From Alphaproteobacteria bacterium (GTDB taxonomy: Bacteria; Pseudomonadota; Alphaproteobacteria; Acetobacterales; Acetobacteraceae), in NCBI GenBank assembly GCA_016869735.1, contig VGDL01000010.1, forward strand, positions 1 to 64,000: DNA of 64,000 nucleotides, read 5' to 3'. A program made the position numbers and the translations under genes. Below the pieces are notes generated by a model. The model did no database searches. It was not told where the DNA came from and saw nothing but the letters and a program-made list of their open reading frames with translations. This document shows, piece by piece, positions 49,145-58,325 of this stretch (position 1 is its first letter; every line of letters begins with the position of its first letter).

Positions 49145-50111
49145 AGTCTATGCTCAGCTTCAATCTTGCGACCATGCGTTCTTCATAGACCGCACGTTCA
49201 CGGGCGAATTTTGTGTAGTCTGCCGGTCCAAGATATTCATTGGGCAGGTCGTGTTTCTTCATGTATTCCTGAACCAGCGGGTGATGCTGGGTCTTTTTGA
49301 AGGCTTGATGCAGGAATTCGGTTATCTCGGGGTCCATGCCTTTAGGGCCGGTAATCCCGTAGGGTGACGTGACCACCATGTCATAGCCCAACTCCCGCAG
49401 GGTTGGTGCATCTGGAAAGGCGCTTAGTCTTTCGCGGGTCCATACTGCCAAAAGACGCAATTGACCTGCTTCCACATTCGGCGCCCAGGAATTCGAATTG
49501 GCGATGCAGTCAATCTGGCGCGCAAGCAGCGCTGTGATATTTTCCGATGCGCCGCGATAGGGCACATGGATCATTTCAGCGCCTTCCTTTTCGCATAATT
49601 CTTCCATCGCCAGGTGGTTGGATGTGGCGATGCCGGAAGTGCCATAAGTTAAATGCCCTGGGCGGCGCCGCGCTTCGGCAAACATGTCCTTCAGAGAATT
49701 CCATCCTGAGGCCGGATGAACGACATGGCCGAAAATAAAGCCTGTCTGCTGCATGATGTAGGTGAAGTCGTTCACCGGATCCCAGGTTGGACGTTTTGTC
49801 AGGAACGGATGGCGGATCACTGAGAGATGATGATGGGCCAGTGTATAGCCATCTGGCCGCGCTTGCGTCAGCAATTGCTGGGCGGCCAGGGTCCCGCGGG
49901 CGCCTGGACGATTTTCGATAATGATCGTCTGGCCATGTTCCTGCTGAAACAACTCAGTCTGCAGGCGCATGAAGCCATCCAGCAGACCACCGGGCGCCCA
50001 TGGGATCAGGAAGCGTATCGGCCTATTGGGAAACCGCCCCTGGCCGAGCGCGGGTGCGGCCAGGATGCTGGCGCCGAGGCCAAGGGCAGCGCGGCGGGGA
50101 AGCTGTGGCAT
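49143..50111 (-). CDS. TctC/Bug family substrate-binding protein
   Basis: A 322-residue periplasmic binding protein. The signal peptide is MPQLPRRAALGLGASILAAP then ALGQG. Family marks are FPNRPIRFLIPWAPGGLLDGFMR and ARPDGYTLAHHHL, IHVPYRGASENITALL and YGITGPKGMDPEI. The start at 50111 follows AAGGGGG; an alternative GTG-type start at 50132 would overlap the upstream gene. It is a close paralogue of the preceding tctC gene (both have the HVPxRGA-E and YG-GPKGMDP segments), indicating tandem duplication. No membrane partner is near. Confidence 0.92.
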   Translation of the reverse strand: MPQLPRRAALGLGASILAAPALGQGRFPNRPIRFLIPWAPGGLLDGFMRLQTELFQQEHGQTIIIENRPGARGTLAAQQLLTQARPDGYTLAHHHLSVIRHPFLTKRPTWDPVNDFTYIMQQTGFIFGHVVHPASGWNSLKDMFAEARRRPGHLTYGTSGIATSNHLAMEELCEKEGAEMIHVPYRGASENITALLARQIDCIANSNSWAPNVEAGQLRLLAVWTRERLSAFPDAPTLRELGYDMVVTSPYGITGPKGMDPEITEFLHQAFKKTQHHPLVQEYMKKHDLPNEYLGPADYTKFARERAVYEERMVARLKLSID

Positions 50112-50124
50112 GGCGCATGCCCCC

Positions 50125-51111
50125 TTAACCATCCAGGGTCAGGCCAAGGCGGCGCACCATGGTTTTTTCATATTCCACACGTTCAGCAATGAAGCGGCGG
50201 TAGCTTTCCGTGTCCTGATAGACCAGCGGCATGTCGAAGCGGGAGCGGATGGTCGTATTTTCCGGGCTGAACAGCGCGTCCTTCATGGCATCATGCAGCA
50301 CGCGCACAATGCCGGGGTCCATGCCCTTGGGGCCGCTGACCCCGTAAGGGGATGCAACGACCATATCGTAGCCAAGCTCCTTCAAGGTGGGCACGGCGGG
50401 GAAGCGCGGGGCGCGTTCGGCGCTCCATACCGCCAGTGCCCGCATCTGCCCGGCTTCCACATTGGGCGCCCAGGTGGAGCTATCGCAGATCATATCCACC
50501 TGGCCGGACAGCACGGCGGTGACCCCTTCATTGGCACCGCGGAAGGGCACATGGGTCAGGCTGATTTTCTCAATTTCCTGAATGCTTTCCATGGCAAGGT
50601 GGTTGGTGGTGCCAATGCCGCTGGTGGAATAGGTGAGCTTGCCGGGATTGGCCCGCGCATAGGCAATCAAATCCTGCCAGGATTTCAAATGGCTATCGGC
50701 CTTCACCGCCGTGCCAAACAGCCAGCCCGTCATGCCGATGATATGCGTGAAATCGCCAACCGGGTCCCAGCCCGGTGTCCGCATCATCCATGGCCGCCGC
50801 AGCACGGAAAGATGCATTTGCGTCAGCGTATAGCCATCCGGCCGCGCCTGCTGCGCGACCGTCAGCGGACCAAGCGTGCCACCCGCGCCGGGGCGGTTCT
50901 GCACTACCATGGGCTGGCCAAGCACCTTGCCGACCAGATCGGAGATGGAGCGCAGTTGCGCGTCGGCGGAACCGCCGGCGGGCCAGGGGATCACAAGCTG
51001 GATGGGCCGATCCGGGTAGCGGCTTTGCGCCAGGGCCAGGCCGGGCGCAGCAAGCGCCGCACCGGTTGCGGCCAATACGCCCCGTCGTGATATCCCAGTG
51101 ATCTTCGACAT
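50125..51111 (-). CDS. TctC/Bug family substrate-binding protein (tandem paralogue)
   Basis: A 328-residue periplasmic binding protein. ISRRGVLAATGAALAAPGLALAQS is a twin-arginine-like signal with clear AxA cleavage. YPDRPIQLVIPWPAGGSADAQLR, QARPDGYTLTQMHLSVLRRPWM and HVPFRGANEGVTAVL are family blocks. Shared features with the next gene (TLxxLHLSVxRxP region, YGVSGPKGMDPGI) show common origin. It is divergent from lpdA with about 160 bases between. Confidence 0.92.
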   Translation of the reverse strand: MSKITGISRRGVLAATGAALAAPGLALAQSRYPDRPIQLVIPWPAGGSADAQLRSISDLVGKVLGQPMVVQNRPGAGGTLGPLTVAQQARPDGYTLTQMHLSVLRRPWMMRTPGWDPVGDFTHIIGMTGWLFGTAVKADSHLKSWQDLIAYARANPGKLTYSTSGIGTTNHLAMESIQEIEKISLTHVPFRGANEGVTAVLSGQVDMICDSSTWAPNVEAGQMRALAVWSAERAPRFPAVPTLKELGYDMVVASPYGVSGPKGMDPGIVRVLHDAMKDALFSPENTTIRSRFDMPLVYQDTESYRRFIAERVEYEKTMVRRLGLTLDG

Positions 51112-51270
51112 TGGTTTTCCTCCCTAGGGGCGCGTCTATCGGCGCCGCCTTCCGGCAGGAAGGTTAAGCCGGAAAGCACAAAAAACCCAAGTCCGATTTG
51201 ATGGCTTGATCGGCCCGCCTGCCCGGTCCAAACAAGGTGGCGAAAACAAACGGGTTGAGGACGCCTGACC

Positions 51271-52662
51271 ATGACTGAAGCCTTTGACGTGATCGTGATT
51301 GGCGCCGGCCCCGGCGGTTATGTTTGCGCCATCCGTGCGGCGCAATTGGGCATGAAGGTCGCCTGCGTGGAAAAGCGCGAGACTTTGGGCGGCACCTGCC
51401 TGAATGTCGGCTGCATCCCATCAAAGGCGCTGCTGCAATCCTCGGAACATTACGAAGAAGCGCTGCATAAGCTCGCGGATCATGGTGTGACGGTTGGTTC
51501 GGTGAAGCTTGATCTGGCGCGGATGCTGGCGCGCAAGGGCGAAGTGGTCGGTGCCAATGTGAAGGGGGTCGAATTCCTGTTCCGCAAGAACAAGGTGACC
51601 TGGCTGAAGGGGGAGGGCAGCATTGCCGCGCCCGGCACCGTCAGCGTCGGCGGCAAGGACTATACCGCAAAGCACATCGTGATCGCGAGCGGGAGTGAGA
51701 GCATTCCCCTGCCGGGCGTTGAGGTTGATGAAAAGCAGATCGTTACCTCAACCGGTGGTTTGGAATTGACGAGCGTGCCGAAGCATCTGGTGGTGATTGG
51801 CGGTGGTTATATCGGGTTGGAATTGGGCAGCGTCTGGCGCCGCCTTGGCGCGGAAGTGACGGTGGTGGAATTCCTCGATCGTCTGGTGCCGAGCATGGAT
51901 TTGGAAGTTGGCAAGGCGTTTGAACGCATCCTGGCGAAGCAGGGCATCAAGACGAAGCTCAAGACCAAGGTGATGGGTGCGGCCAAGTCAAAGAAGGGTG
52001 TTACGCTGAAATTGGAACCCGCCGCCGGGGGCGCTGCGGAGGAACTGATGGCCGATGTCGTGCTGGTTGCGATTGGGCGCCGGCCTTATGTGGCAGGGCT
52101 TGGTTTGGACAAGGCGGGCGTTGCCTTGGATGAGCGTGGTCGCATCAAGGTGGATGGCCATTACGCGACGAATGTGCCGGGCATCTACGCCATTGGCGAT
52201 GTGATCGCGGGGCCAATGCTGGCACATAAGGCCGAAGAAGAAGGTGTTGCGCTGGCGGAAATGCTGGCCGGGCAAAAGCCGCATGTGAATTATGGCGCGA
52301 TCCCGGGCGTGGTTTATACCTGGCCGGAGGTTGCTTCGGTGGGCGAAACCGAGGAACAGCTCAAGGCCCGTGGCATTGCCTATAAGGTTGGCAAATTCCC
52401 CTTCACCGCGAATGGCCGCGCCCGCGCCATGGGGGATATGGATGGGTTTGTGAAAATCCTGGCCGATAAGGCAACCGATAAGGTTTTGGGCGCACATATC
52501 ATCGGCCCGGATGCCGGCACGCTGATTGCGGAATTGGCGCTGGCGATGGAATTTGGCGCAAGTGCTGAAGATGTGGCCCGCACCTGCCATGCGCACCCTT
52601 CGCTGAATGAGGCGGTGAAGGAAGCGGCACTCGCCGTGGATGGGCGGGCTTTGCATATCTGA
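51271..52662 (+). CDS. lpdA: dihydrolipoyl dehydrogenase E3
   Basis: FAD flavoprotein that reoxidises lipoamide for 2-oxoacid dehydrogenase complexes, 463 residues. The FAD motif is [21 protein letters not shown] near residue 6, the redox disulfide [16 protein letters not shown] near 40, the NAD motif [20 protein letters not shown] near 178, and the active His-Glu in [16 protein letters not shown] near 440. Presumably it serves the SucAB complex encoded upstream, although separated from it by the two tctC genes and a terminator, so it needs its own promoter. Confidence 0.97.
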   Translation: MTEAFDVIVIGAGPGGYVCAIRAAQLGMKVACVEKRETLGGTCLNVGCIPSKALLQSSEHYEEALHKLADHGVTVGSVKLDLARMLARKGEVVGANVKGVEFLFRKNKVTWLKGEGSIAAPGTVSVGGKDYTAKHIVIASGSESIPLPGVEVDEKQIVTSTGGLELTSVPKHLVVIGGGYIGLELGSVWRRLGAEVTVVEFLDRLVPSMDLEVGKAFERILAKQGIKTKLKTKVMGAAKSKKGVTLKLEPAAGGAAEELMADVVLVAIGRRPYVAGLGLDKAGVALDERGRIKVDGHYATNVPGIYAIGDVIAGPMLAHKAEEEGVALAEMLAGQKPHVNYGAIPGVVYTWPEVASVGETEEQLKARGIAYKVGKFPFTANGRARAMGDMDGFVKILADKATDKVLGAHIIGPDAGTLIAELALAMEFGASAEDVARTCHAHPSLNEAVKEAALAVDGRALHI

Positions 52663-52673
52663 GCAAGGCCGGC

Positions 52674-53542
52674 GTGACGTTCGGCATTGAAGTCTATAAA
52701 AGCCCTAGCATGAGCGTGACCCTTTCAAGGAAACGAGTCTTTGATGCCGCCAACCCCGAGCGGGTGCAGCGGGCTTTGGCGGATTTGCGCGAAGGCATTT
52801 TGCAATGGCGTCTTGCGGCTGCCTTGGCTTGGGGTGACATCAAGCATCGGTATCGCGGGTCCGTTTTGGGGCCGTTTTGGGTAACCCTGACGACGGCGGC
52901 GATGGTCGTCGCACTCGGCTTCTTTTACTCACATATATGAAGGTGGATCCGGGCACTTTCTTTCCCTGGCTTGCGATCAGCCTGATTCTTTGAGCCATGA
53001 TCAATCAGGCTGTGACTGATGGTGCTGATTGCTTTACCTCAAGCGAAGCGGTTATTAGGCAAATGTCCTTGCCTTTCACCGTGCATGTTTTGCGGTGCGT
53101 TTTGCGTAATCTCCTGGTGGCCGCGCATAATCTGCCGTTGATTTTTGTGGTTTTATTTCTGTTCGGCATCTCACCTGGTTTCGGGATCGTTGCGTTTTTG
53201 CCAGGCTTTCTGATATTCCTGTGCAACGCCTTTTGGGCGGCGTTTTTCCTGGGGATGATTTGCGCGCGTTTTCGGGATATCTCGCCCATCATTTCATCCC
53301 TGATGCAGCTTTGCTTTTTCATCACCCCGATCATCTGGATGCCTGAACAATTGGGTGAAAGGGCGGTCTGGCTCGCGCTTAATCCCTTCAATGCCGTTAT
53401 GGAAATTATGCGCGCTCCTTTGCTGGGGCGCGCGATTGATCCGATGGTGTGGGCCACAGCGCTTGGTTTCACAGTGATGCTATCGGCGGTGGGGTTCGCG
53501 TTTTTCACCCGCTTTCGCGGCCGCATCGCGTTTTGGGTTTGA
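52674..53542 (+). pseudogene. polysaccharide ABC-2 permease (Wzm-like), frameshift plus nonsense
   Basis: The first frame from 52674 (or ATG 52710) contains AALAWGDIKHRYRGSVLGPFW, the hallmark N-terminus of O-antigen/capsule exporter permeases, and stops at 52938-52940. One base shift there restores KVDPGTFFPWLAISLIL, which then meets TGA at 52991-52993 where family members have Trp. The same frame continues from 52997 as MINQAVTDGADCF to RFRGRIAFWV at 53542. Two independent lesions make a real pseudogene likely. The intact protein would have had about 277 to 290 residues and six membrane segments. Its ATPase gene follows after 5 bases. Confidence 0.88.
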
Positions 53543-53547
53543 ACGCC

Positions 53548-54282
53548 ATGGCTGGCATTGAAGCGCATGCGCTCACGATCGAATTTCCGCTTTATCACCA
53601 CAATGCGCGGTCCTTGAAGCGGCGTATTTTTGATGGTGCGACGCGCCGGGTGAAGCAGCATGCGGAAAGCCGCGTTGTTGTGGCGGCCCTGGCGGATCTC
53701 AATTTTCTCATCGGCAAGGGCGACCGCGTTGCGCTGATCGGTTCCAATGGTGCCGGTAAAACCACGCTTTTGCGTACCATCGCCGGCATTTATGAACCCG
53801 TCGCTGGCCAATTAATGGTGGAAGGAACCATCGGTTCTTTGATTGACCCTGGGGCGGGCATGAACCCCTTGCTCACCGGGCGCGAGAATATCGTCCTCCG
53901 TGGTCTCTACCGAGGTCTCACGGAACGGGAAGGGCGTTCCCTGGCCGATGAGGTGGCCGAATTTTCTGGGCTTGGCGAATTCATAGACCTGCCCATCCGG
54001 GGTTATTCTGCCGGTATGAATGTTCGGCTTTCTTTCGCGATGGCGACAGCGATGACCCCGGAAATCCTATTGATGGATGAATGGTTCCTGGCGAGCGATG
54101 CGGACTTCATGGCCAAGGCTGAAGCGCGCCTGACGCGATTGGTGACCGGCGCAGACATACTTGTCATTGCAACGCATGACATGGCGATTGTGCGCAAATG
54201 GTGTACCCGCGCCATCAAACTTGATGCCGGGCGCATCATCGCGGACGGCTCGGTTGCCGAAGTATTGGGCCCAGCGGATTAG
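53548..54282 (+). CDS. polysaccharide export ABC ATPase (Wzt/KpsT-like)
   Basis: A 244-residue ATPase. Walker A is [19 protein letters not shown] near residue 72, the signature region is [14 protein letters not shown] near 153, Walker B is [15 protein letters not shown] and the switch is IATHDMA. The N-terminal ALTIEFPLY start and absence of a C-terminal carbohydrate-binding extension fit KpsT-type or short Wzt proteins. Start ATG 53548 is chosen because the longer frame overlaps the permease remnant. It seems intact although its partner permease is broken. The 3' end overlaps upp by 4 bases. Confidence 0.9.
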   Translation: MAGIEAHALTIEFPLYHHNARSLKRRIFDGATRRVKQHAESRVVVAALADLNFLIGKGDRVALIGSNGAGKTTLLRTIAGIYEPVAGQLMVEGTIGSLIDPGAGMNPLLTGRENIVLRGLYRGLTEREGRSLADEVAEFSGLGEFIDLPIRGYSAGMNVRLSFAMATAMTPEILLMDEWFLASDADFMAKAEARLTRLVTGADILVIATHDMAIVRKWCTRAIKLDAGRIIADGSVAEVLGPAD

Positions 54283-54944
54283 GTCCCGAAAACGCGATCC
54301 CCGGCATCGCCCAGGCCGGGGCGGATGTAGCCGTTTTCATCAAGCCTATCGTCAATCGCCGCAGTCCAGATCGGCACATCAGGATGGGCTTGCCGCACAT
54401 GCCGAATGCCCTCGGGCGCGGCGAGCAGGCAGATGAAGCGGATGCGTGTCGCGCCGCGCGCCTTCAGCCTATCCAGCGCCGCGATGGCTGAATTACCGGT
54501 CGCCAGCATGGGATCAAGCAGGATCACCAGGCGTTCAGGCAGATCCTCTGGCGCCTTGAAATAGTATTCATGTGCTTGCAGCGTTTTGTGGTCCCGATAA
54601 ACGCCGATATGCGCAACACCGGCTTCCGGCAGAAGGGTCAACATGCCGTCCAGAAAGCCAATGCCCGCGCGGAGCACCGGGGCGAAGATAGGCGGCTTGC
54701 CGGCAAGCTTTGGGGCCGACATGGTTTCAAGAGGCGTTTCAATCTCCCGCGCTTCCAGCGACAGGTCGGCCAAGGCAGCGGCGCCAAGCAGTATGGCGAT
54801 GTCACGCAATAGGGCGCGGAAGGTCGGCACGGGGCAGGATTTTTCGCGCATTTGCGAAAGCCTGTGCTGGATCAGCGGATGCCCGACCACGGTCAGCATG
54901 CCGTCATCATCTGACCCTGAAAGCCTCGCCATGGCTGCCTCCAA
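54279..54944 (-). CDS. upp: uracil phosphoribosyltransferase
   Basis: Salvages uracil to UMP using PRPP, 221 residues. The PRPP loop is [22 protein letters not shown] near residue 140; [22 protein letters not shown] is the N-terminal block, and [10 protein letters not shown] and [17 protein letters not shown] at the C-terminus bind uracil. A TTG at 54944 or ATG at 54932 may start it. It converges on the exporter ATPase with a 4-base overlap and is divergent from the nucleotide-sugar dehydrogenase gene; the 145 bases between are AT-rich and probably hold both promoters. Confidence 0.96.
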   Translation of the reverse strand: MEAAMARLSGSDDDGMLTVVGHPLIQHRLSQMREKSCPVPTFRALLRDIAILLGAAALADLSLEAREIETPLETMSAPKLAGKPPIFAPVLRAGIGFLDGMLTLLPEAGVAHIGVYRDHKTLQAHEYYFKAPEDLPERLVILLDPMLATGNSAIAALDRLKARGATRIRFICLLAAPEGIRHVRQAHPDVPIWTAAIDDRLDENGYIRPGLGDAGDRVFGT

Positions 54945-55089
54945 CCGCTTGGGAGCGTGTCTTTAGGCGATAACGCGCCGCGCAGGAAATAGGGTTTCCG
55001 GCGCCTTGGCTGGGCGTGGAGACCGAGGGAAATGAATTTTAATAAAAACCCAGGGTTGTAATAAGGCAAATTAATACAATCATAAAATC

Positions 55090-56355
55090 GTGATCCAAGA
55101 TCTGTTGCACCCAGCGATCGCACCCAGGCCGAGCCTTAATCGGGGGCGGCTGGCTGTGCTTGGCCTTGGCTATGTTGGCCGACCCTTGGCGCTTGGTGCC
55201 GCCGCCGCAGGCTATGAGGTGATTGGCTATGACCCGGCGCCAGCGGCGCGGGCGGTCACCAGCGCGGCCCATCGCCCAGGCAGGGGCAGCTCTCGCGCCA
55301 GTGCTGATCCGGCGGTATTGGCCGGCGCCGATACCTGGTTGATCTGCGTTCCAACCCCGCTTGATGCGCGCGGGCGCCCTGATCTGGCAGCGGTGCGGGC
55401 AGCGCTTGGGGTTGCGGCGCGCGGCTTGAAGCCTGGCGCGCTGGTCTGTCTGGTGTCCACCTGCCAGCCGGGGGCGACCAATGGGTTGTGTCGTTCGGTG
55501 TTGGAAGAAGCGGGGTGGCGCATCGGGCGCGATGTTTTCCTTGCCGTTTCGCCCGAACGTGAAAACCCCGGCCCCCATGCGCTGGCCACAAGCAGCATTC
55601 CGCGGCTTTTGGGGGCGACGGATGATGCCTCACTCCGCCGCGCCTTGGCCTTTTGGCGCCATATCGTGGACCGGGTCGAGGTGGTGGCATCGCCCGAAAT
55701 TGCCGAATGCGCCAAGCTTTTGGAAAACACCTATCGCCTGGTGAATATCGCGCTGATGGATGAACTCCATGCTGCCTTCACGGCACTTGGCGTCGCGACC
55801 CGCGATGTGGTGGCGGCAGCGGCGACCAAGCCGTTTGGTTTTGCGCCCTTTTGGCCCGGGCTTGGCGCCGGCGGGCATTGCATTCCGGTGGACCCGGCGT
55901 TTTTGCAAATGGAAGCAGCGCGCGCGGGCGCGCCATCCGTTTTGCTCGCCAAGGCCATGGCGCGCAATCGTGGGCGCGTGGCGCGCGTGATGCGACAAAT
56001 CAGCGCAAGGCTTGGTGATGATCTTGAAGGCAAGCGCGTGCTGGTGGCAGGCGTCACCTATAAGCCCGATGTCGCCGATTTGCGCGCCGCAGCGCCGGTC
56101 AGGCTTTTGCGCGCCTTGCAGGGCGGGCGTGCTGATCTTGCCTGGCATGATCCAGTGATCGGCGCCGCGCCCAAGGCACTGTCAGCCATGCCACGCAGCG
56201 CTGCCCTGACAATGCCGGATGGCGCACGGCCTGACGCGATTATCCTTGGCACGCCGCATCGCGCCTTTGATATGGTAGCAATTACCCGCGCCGCGCCTTT
56301 GCTGTTTGACCCCTTTGGTATTCTGCCGGCAGGACTAGGCGTTATCGTCGTCTGA
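55090..56355 (+). CDS. nucleotide sugar dehydrogenase (UDP-ManNAc/UDP-glucose dehydrogenase family)
   Basis: A 421-residue NAD-dependent enzyme that oxidises a UDP-sugar to the uronic acid for surface polysaccharides. Rossmann motif LAVLGLGYVGRPLALGAAAAG near residue 20; SPERENPG near 158; the catalytic Cys is in GAGGHCIPVDPAFL near 262; GVTYKPDVADLRAAAPVRLL near 322 is the UDP-binding domain. The pattern is closest to WecC-type UDP-N-acetylmannosamine dehydrogenases. GTG start. Physically linked to the exporter ATPase and broken permease, so it belongs with that polysaccharide set. Confidence 0.9.
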   Translation: MIQDLLHPAIAPRPSLNRGRLAVLGLGYVGRPLALGAAAAGYEVIGYDPAPAARAVTSAAHRPGRGSSRASADPAVLAGADTWLICVPTPLDARGRPDLAAVRAALGVAARGLKPGALVCLVSTCQPGATNGLCRSVLEEAGWRIGRDVFLAVSPERENPGPHALATSSIPRLLGATDDASLRRALAFWRHIVDRVEVVASPEIAECAKLLENTYRLVNIALMDELHAAFTALGVATRDVVAAAATKPFGFAPFWPGLGAGGHCIPVDPAFLQMEAARAGAPSVLLAKAMARNRGRVARVMRQISARLGDDLEGKRVLVAGVTYKPDVADLRAAAPVRLLRALQGGRADLAWHDPVIGAAPKALSAMPRSAALTMPDGARPDAIILGTPHRAFDMVAITRAAPLLFDPFGILPAGLGVIVV

Positions 56356-56357
56356 CG

Positions 56358-57320
56358 TTAGGCTTTACCCTGCCATTCGGGTGGCGCCACGCTGCCCACC
56401 TGTTCGGCGATGCGGCCATAATGTTCCGGGCGGCGATGGCGCGCGAAATCGAAAATCGTCTTCCGCCCCAATTCGCATTTGCCAAGGTCCGCTTCCGCCA
56501 CAATCAGCTCATCATCCCAGCTGGTAGCCTGGGCCATGATTTCCCCTTGCGGGTTCACGATGATGGAATGGCCGAACAGCTCATGCCCATCTTCCGTGCC
56601 AGCCTTGGCGGTTGCGACCGCAAAGCATGAATTCTGGTAGCACCCCGACTGAATGGAGAGGTGGCTATGGAAGACACGCAGATGCGGCGCCTCAAAACCG
56701 CGATTTTCCATATTGAGTGACGGCGTATTGTAGCCAAGCATGACCAATTCCACCTGCTGCAACCCCATCACGCGCCAGGCTTCCGGCCAGCGGCGGTCAT
56801 TGCAGATCATCATGCCAAGATTGACGGGCTGGCCCGCAACCGACGCGCGGATTACCGGAAAGCCAAGATCGCCCGGCTCAAAATAGCGCTTTTCCAGATG
56901 CTGCACATGGCGGACAGGATCGAATTCCTTATGCCCCGGCAAATGTACCTTGCGGTATTTCAGGATAATCTCGCCAGATGGCAGCACGAAAACCGCGGTA
57001 TTGAAGCGCCGGCCTTCCGGTGTTTTCTCGGCATAGCCCAGATGAAAGGCGATGCCCCATTTGCGCGCGGCTTCAAATAGCGGCGCGGTTTCATTGGAAG
57101 GGAGTGCCGCTTCATACCAATGATCTGCATTAGCGAGGTCTTCCTCATACCAGCGTGGGAAGAAGGTGGTCAGCGCCAATTCGGGAAAGACTACCACCTC
57201 GGCACCACGTTGATGCGCCTTTTCCATCAGGCGGATCATGCGCCCGACGGCAACATCACGGCCTTCGGCCTTTTGGATCGGGCCCAATTGCGCGGCGGCC
57301 AGAACAAGGGAACGGGTCAT
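56358..57320 (-). CDS. N-carbamoyl-D-amino-acid amidohydrolase-like nitrilase (copy 2)
   Basis: A 320-residue nitrilase-superfamily amidase. The catalytic triad is visible: Glu in VVFPELALTTFFPRW near residue 46, Lys in YRKVHLPG near 128, Cys in MMICNDRRWPEAWRVMGLQQ near 173. The ICNDRRWPEAWR and HSHLSIQSGCYQNSCF blocks match D-carbamoylases, which split N-carbamoyl-D-amino acids to amino acid, CO2 and ammonia. It is the last gene of the minus-strand operon, 60 bases after its paralogue, with a TATATATA stretch between that could hold an internal promoter. Confidence 0.9.
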   Translation of the reverse strand: MTRSLVLAAAQLGPIQKAEGRDVAVGRMIRLMEKAHQRGAEVVVFPELALTTFFPRWYEEDLANADHWYEAALPSNETAPLFEAARKWGIAFHLGYAEKTPEGRRFNTAVFVLPSGEIILKYRKVHLPGHKEFDPVRHVQHLEKRYFEPGDLGFPVIRASVAGQPVNLGMMICNDRRWPEAWRVMGLQQVELVMLGYNTPSLNMENRGFEAPHLRVFHSHLSIQSGCYQNSCFAVATAKAGTEDGHELFGHSIIVNPQGEIMAQATSWDDELIVAEADLGKCELGRKTIFDFARHRRPEHYGRIAEQVGSVAPPEWQGKA

Positions 57321-57380
57321 GCGCTCATCCTTTGCTTACACATATATATAAGTGTGTCATCGTGAACCGCGCGGCGCGCA

Positions 57381-58325
57381 TCACGCCGGCGGCACCGCCC
57401 CCACCTGGTCAATCATGGCGCGATACCATTGCGGGCGGCGATGGGCGGCGAAGTTGAACATCTTCTCCTTCCCCTGCCGGCAGGCATCGAAATCCACATC
57501 AGCGACAATGATCTCATCGCCCAGTGTCTTCGCTTCCGCCACCACGCGGCCATTCGGGTCCACAATCACTGAACCGCCAATGAGGCCGGAGCCATCCTCA
57601 ACGCCCGCCTTGGCAACCGAAATCGCCCAGGTCGCATTCATATAGACATTGCCCTGCACCGCGAGAGTCGAATGGAAGGTCCGCAGCGACTGGTCTTCGT
57701 TATCGCCGCCCATCGGATCATAGGCGGCCGAGTTATAGCCAATCAGCATCAGCTCAATCCCCTGCAAGCCATAGCAGCGCCAGGCTTCCGGCCAGCGGCG
57801 GTCATTGCAGATCAGCATGCCAAGCACCGGCCGGCCCCAGGCATCGGGACCGCGAAAAGCGGGAAAGCCGAGATCACCATACTCGAAATAGCGCTTTTCC
57901 AATTGCTGGAAGCGATTCCCAACGCGTGGTTCAACCGTGCCGGGCAGATGAATCTTGCGGTACTTGCCAAGCACGCTGCCATCCGGCCCAACCGTGATCG
58001 CCGTATTGTAGCGCTTGCCATGCGGTGTCAGTTCCGCATAGCCAAGATAAAAGCCAATGCCCAAGGCGCGGGCGCGATCAAATAGCGGCTGCACGCGCGG
58101 ATTGGGCATCTCGCGCTCAAAATAGCTGTCCAATTCGGCCTGGTCGGTGAATAGCCAGCGCGGGAAGAAGGTGGTCAGCGGCAATTCCGGAAACACCACC
58201 ATCTTCGCCCCGGCGGCGGCGGCCTGTTCCAACAAGGCGATCATACGCGCCAGGATCGCTTCCCGGCTATCGGCTTTTTGGTTCGGCCCCATTTGGGCGC
58301 CGGCAAGGCGCAATACTCGGCTCAT
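57381..58325 (-). CDS. N-carbamoyl-D-amino-acid amidohydrolase-like nitrilase (copy 1)
   Basis: A 314-residue paralogue of the next gene. Catalytic residues: Glu in VVFPELPLTTFFPRW, Lys in YRKIHLPG, Cys in MLICNDRRWPEAWRCYGLQG. Differences near the substrate pocket (HSTLAVQGNVYMNATW versus HSHLSIQSGCYQNSCF) suggest a different side-chain preference. The start overlaps the tctC stop by 4 bases, so it is translationally coupled. With the amidohydrolase at the operon head it could complete a hydantoin-to-amino-acid route. Confidence 0.9.
   Translation of the reverse strand: MSRVLRLAGAQMGPNQKADSREAILARMIALLEQAAAAGAKMVVFPELPLTTFFPRWLFTDQAELDSYFEREMPNPRVQPLFDRARALGIGFYLGYAELTPHGKRYNTAITVGPDGSVLGKYRKIHLPGTVEPRVGNRFQQLEKRYFEYGDLGFPAFRGPDAWGRPVLGMLICNDRRWPEAWRCYGLQGIELMLIGYNSAAYDPMGGDNEDQSLRTFHSTLAVQGNVYMNATWAISVAKAGVEDGSGLIGGSVIVDPNGRVVAEAKTLGDEIIVADVDFDACRQGKEKMFNFAAHRRPQWYRAMIDQVGAVPPA

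Noticed and set aside
57340-57356. AT-rich repeat (ACACATATATATAAGTGTGT region) as a GntR-type operator
   Set aside because: The dyad is short and imperfect and no GntR gene is nearby; kept only as a possible internal promoter.
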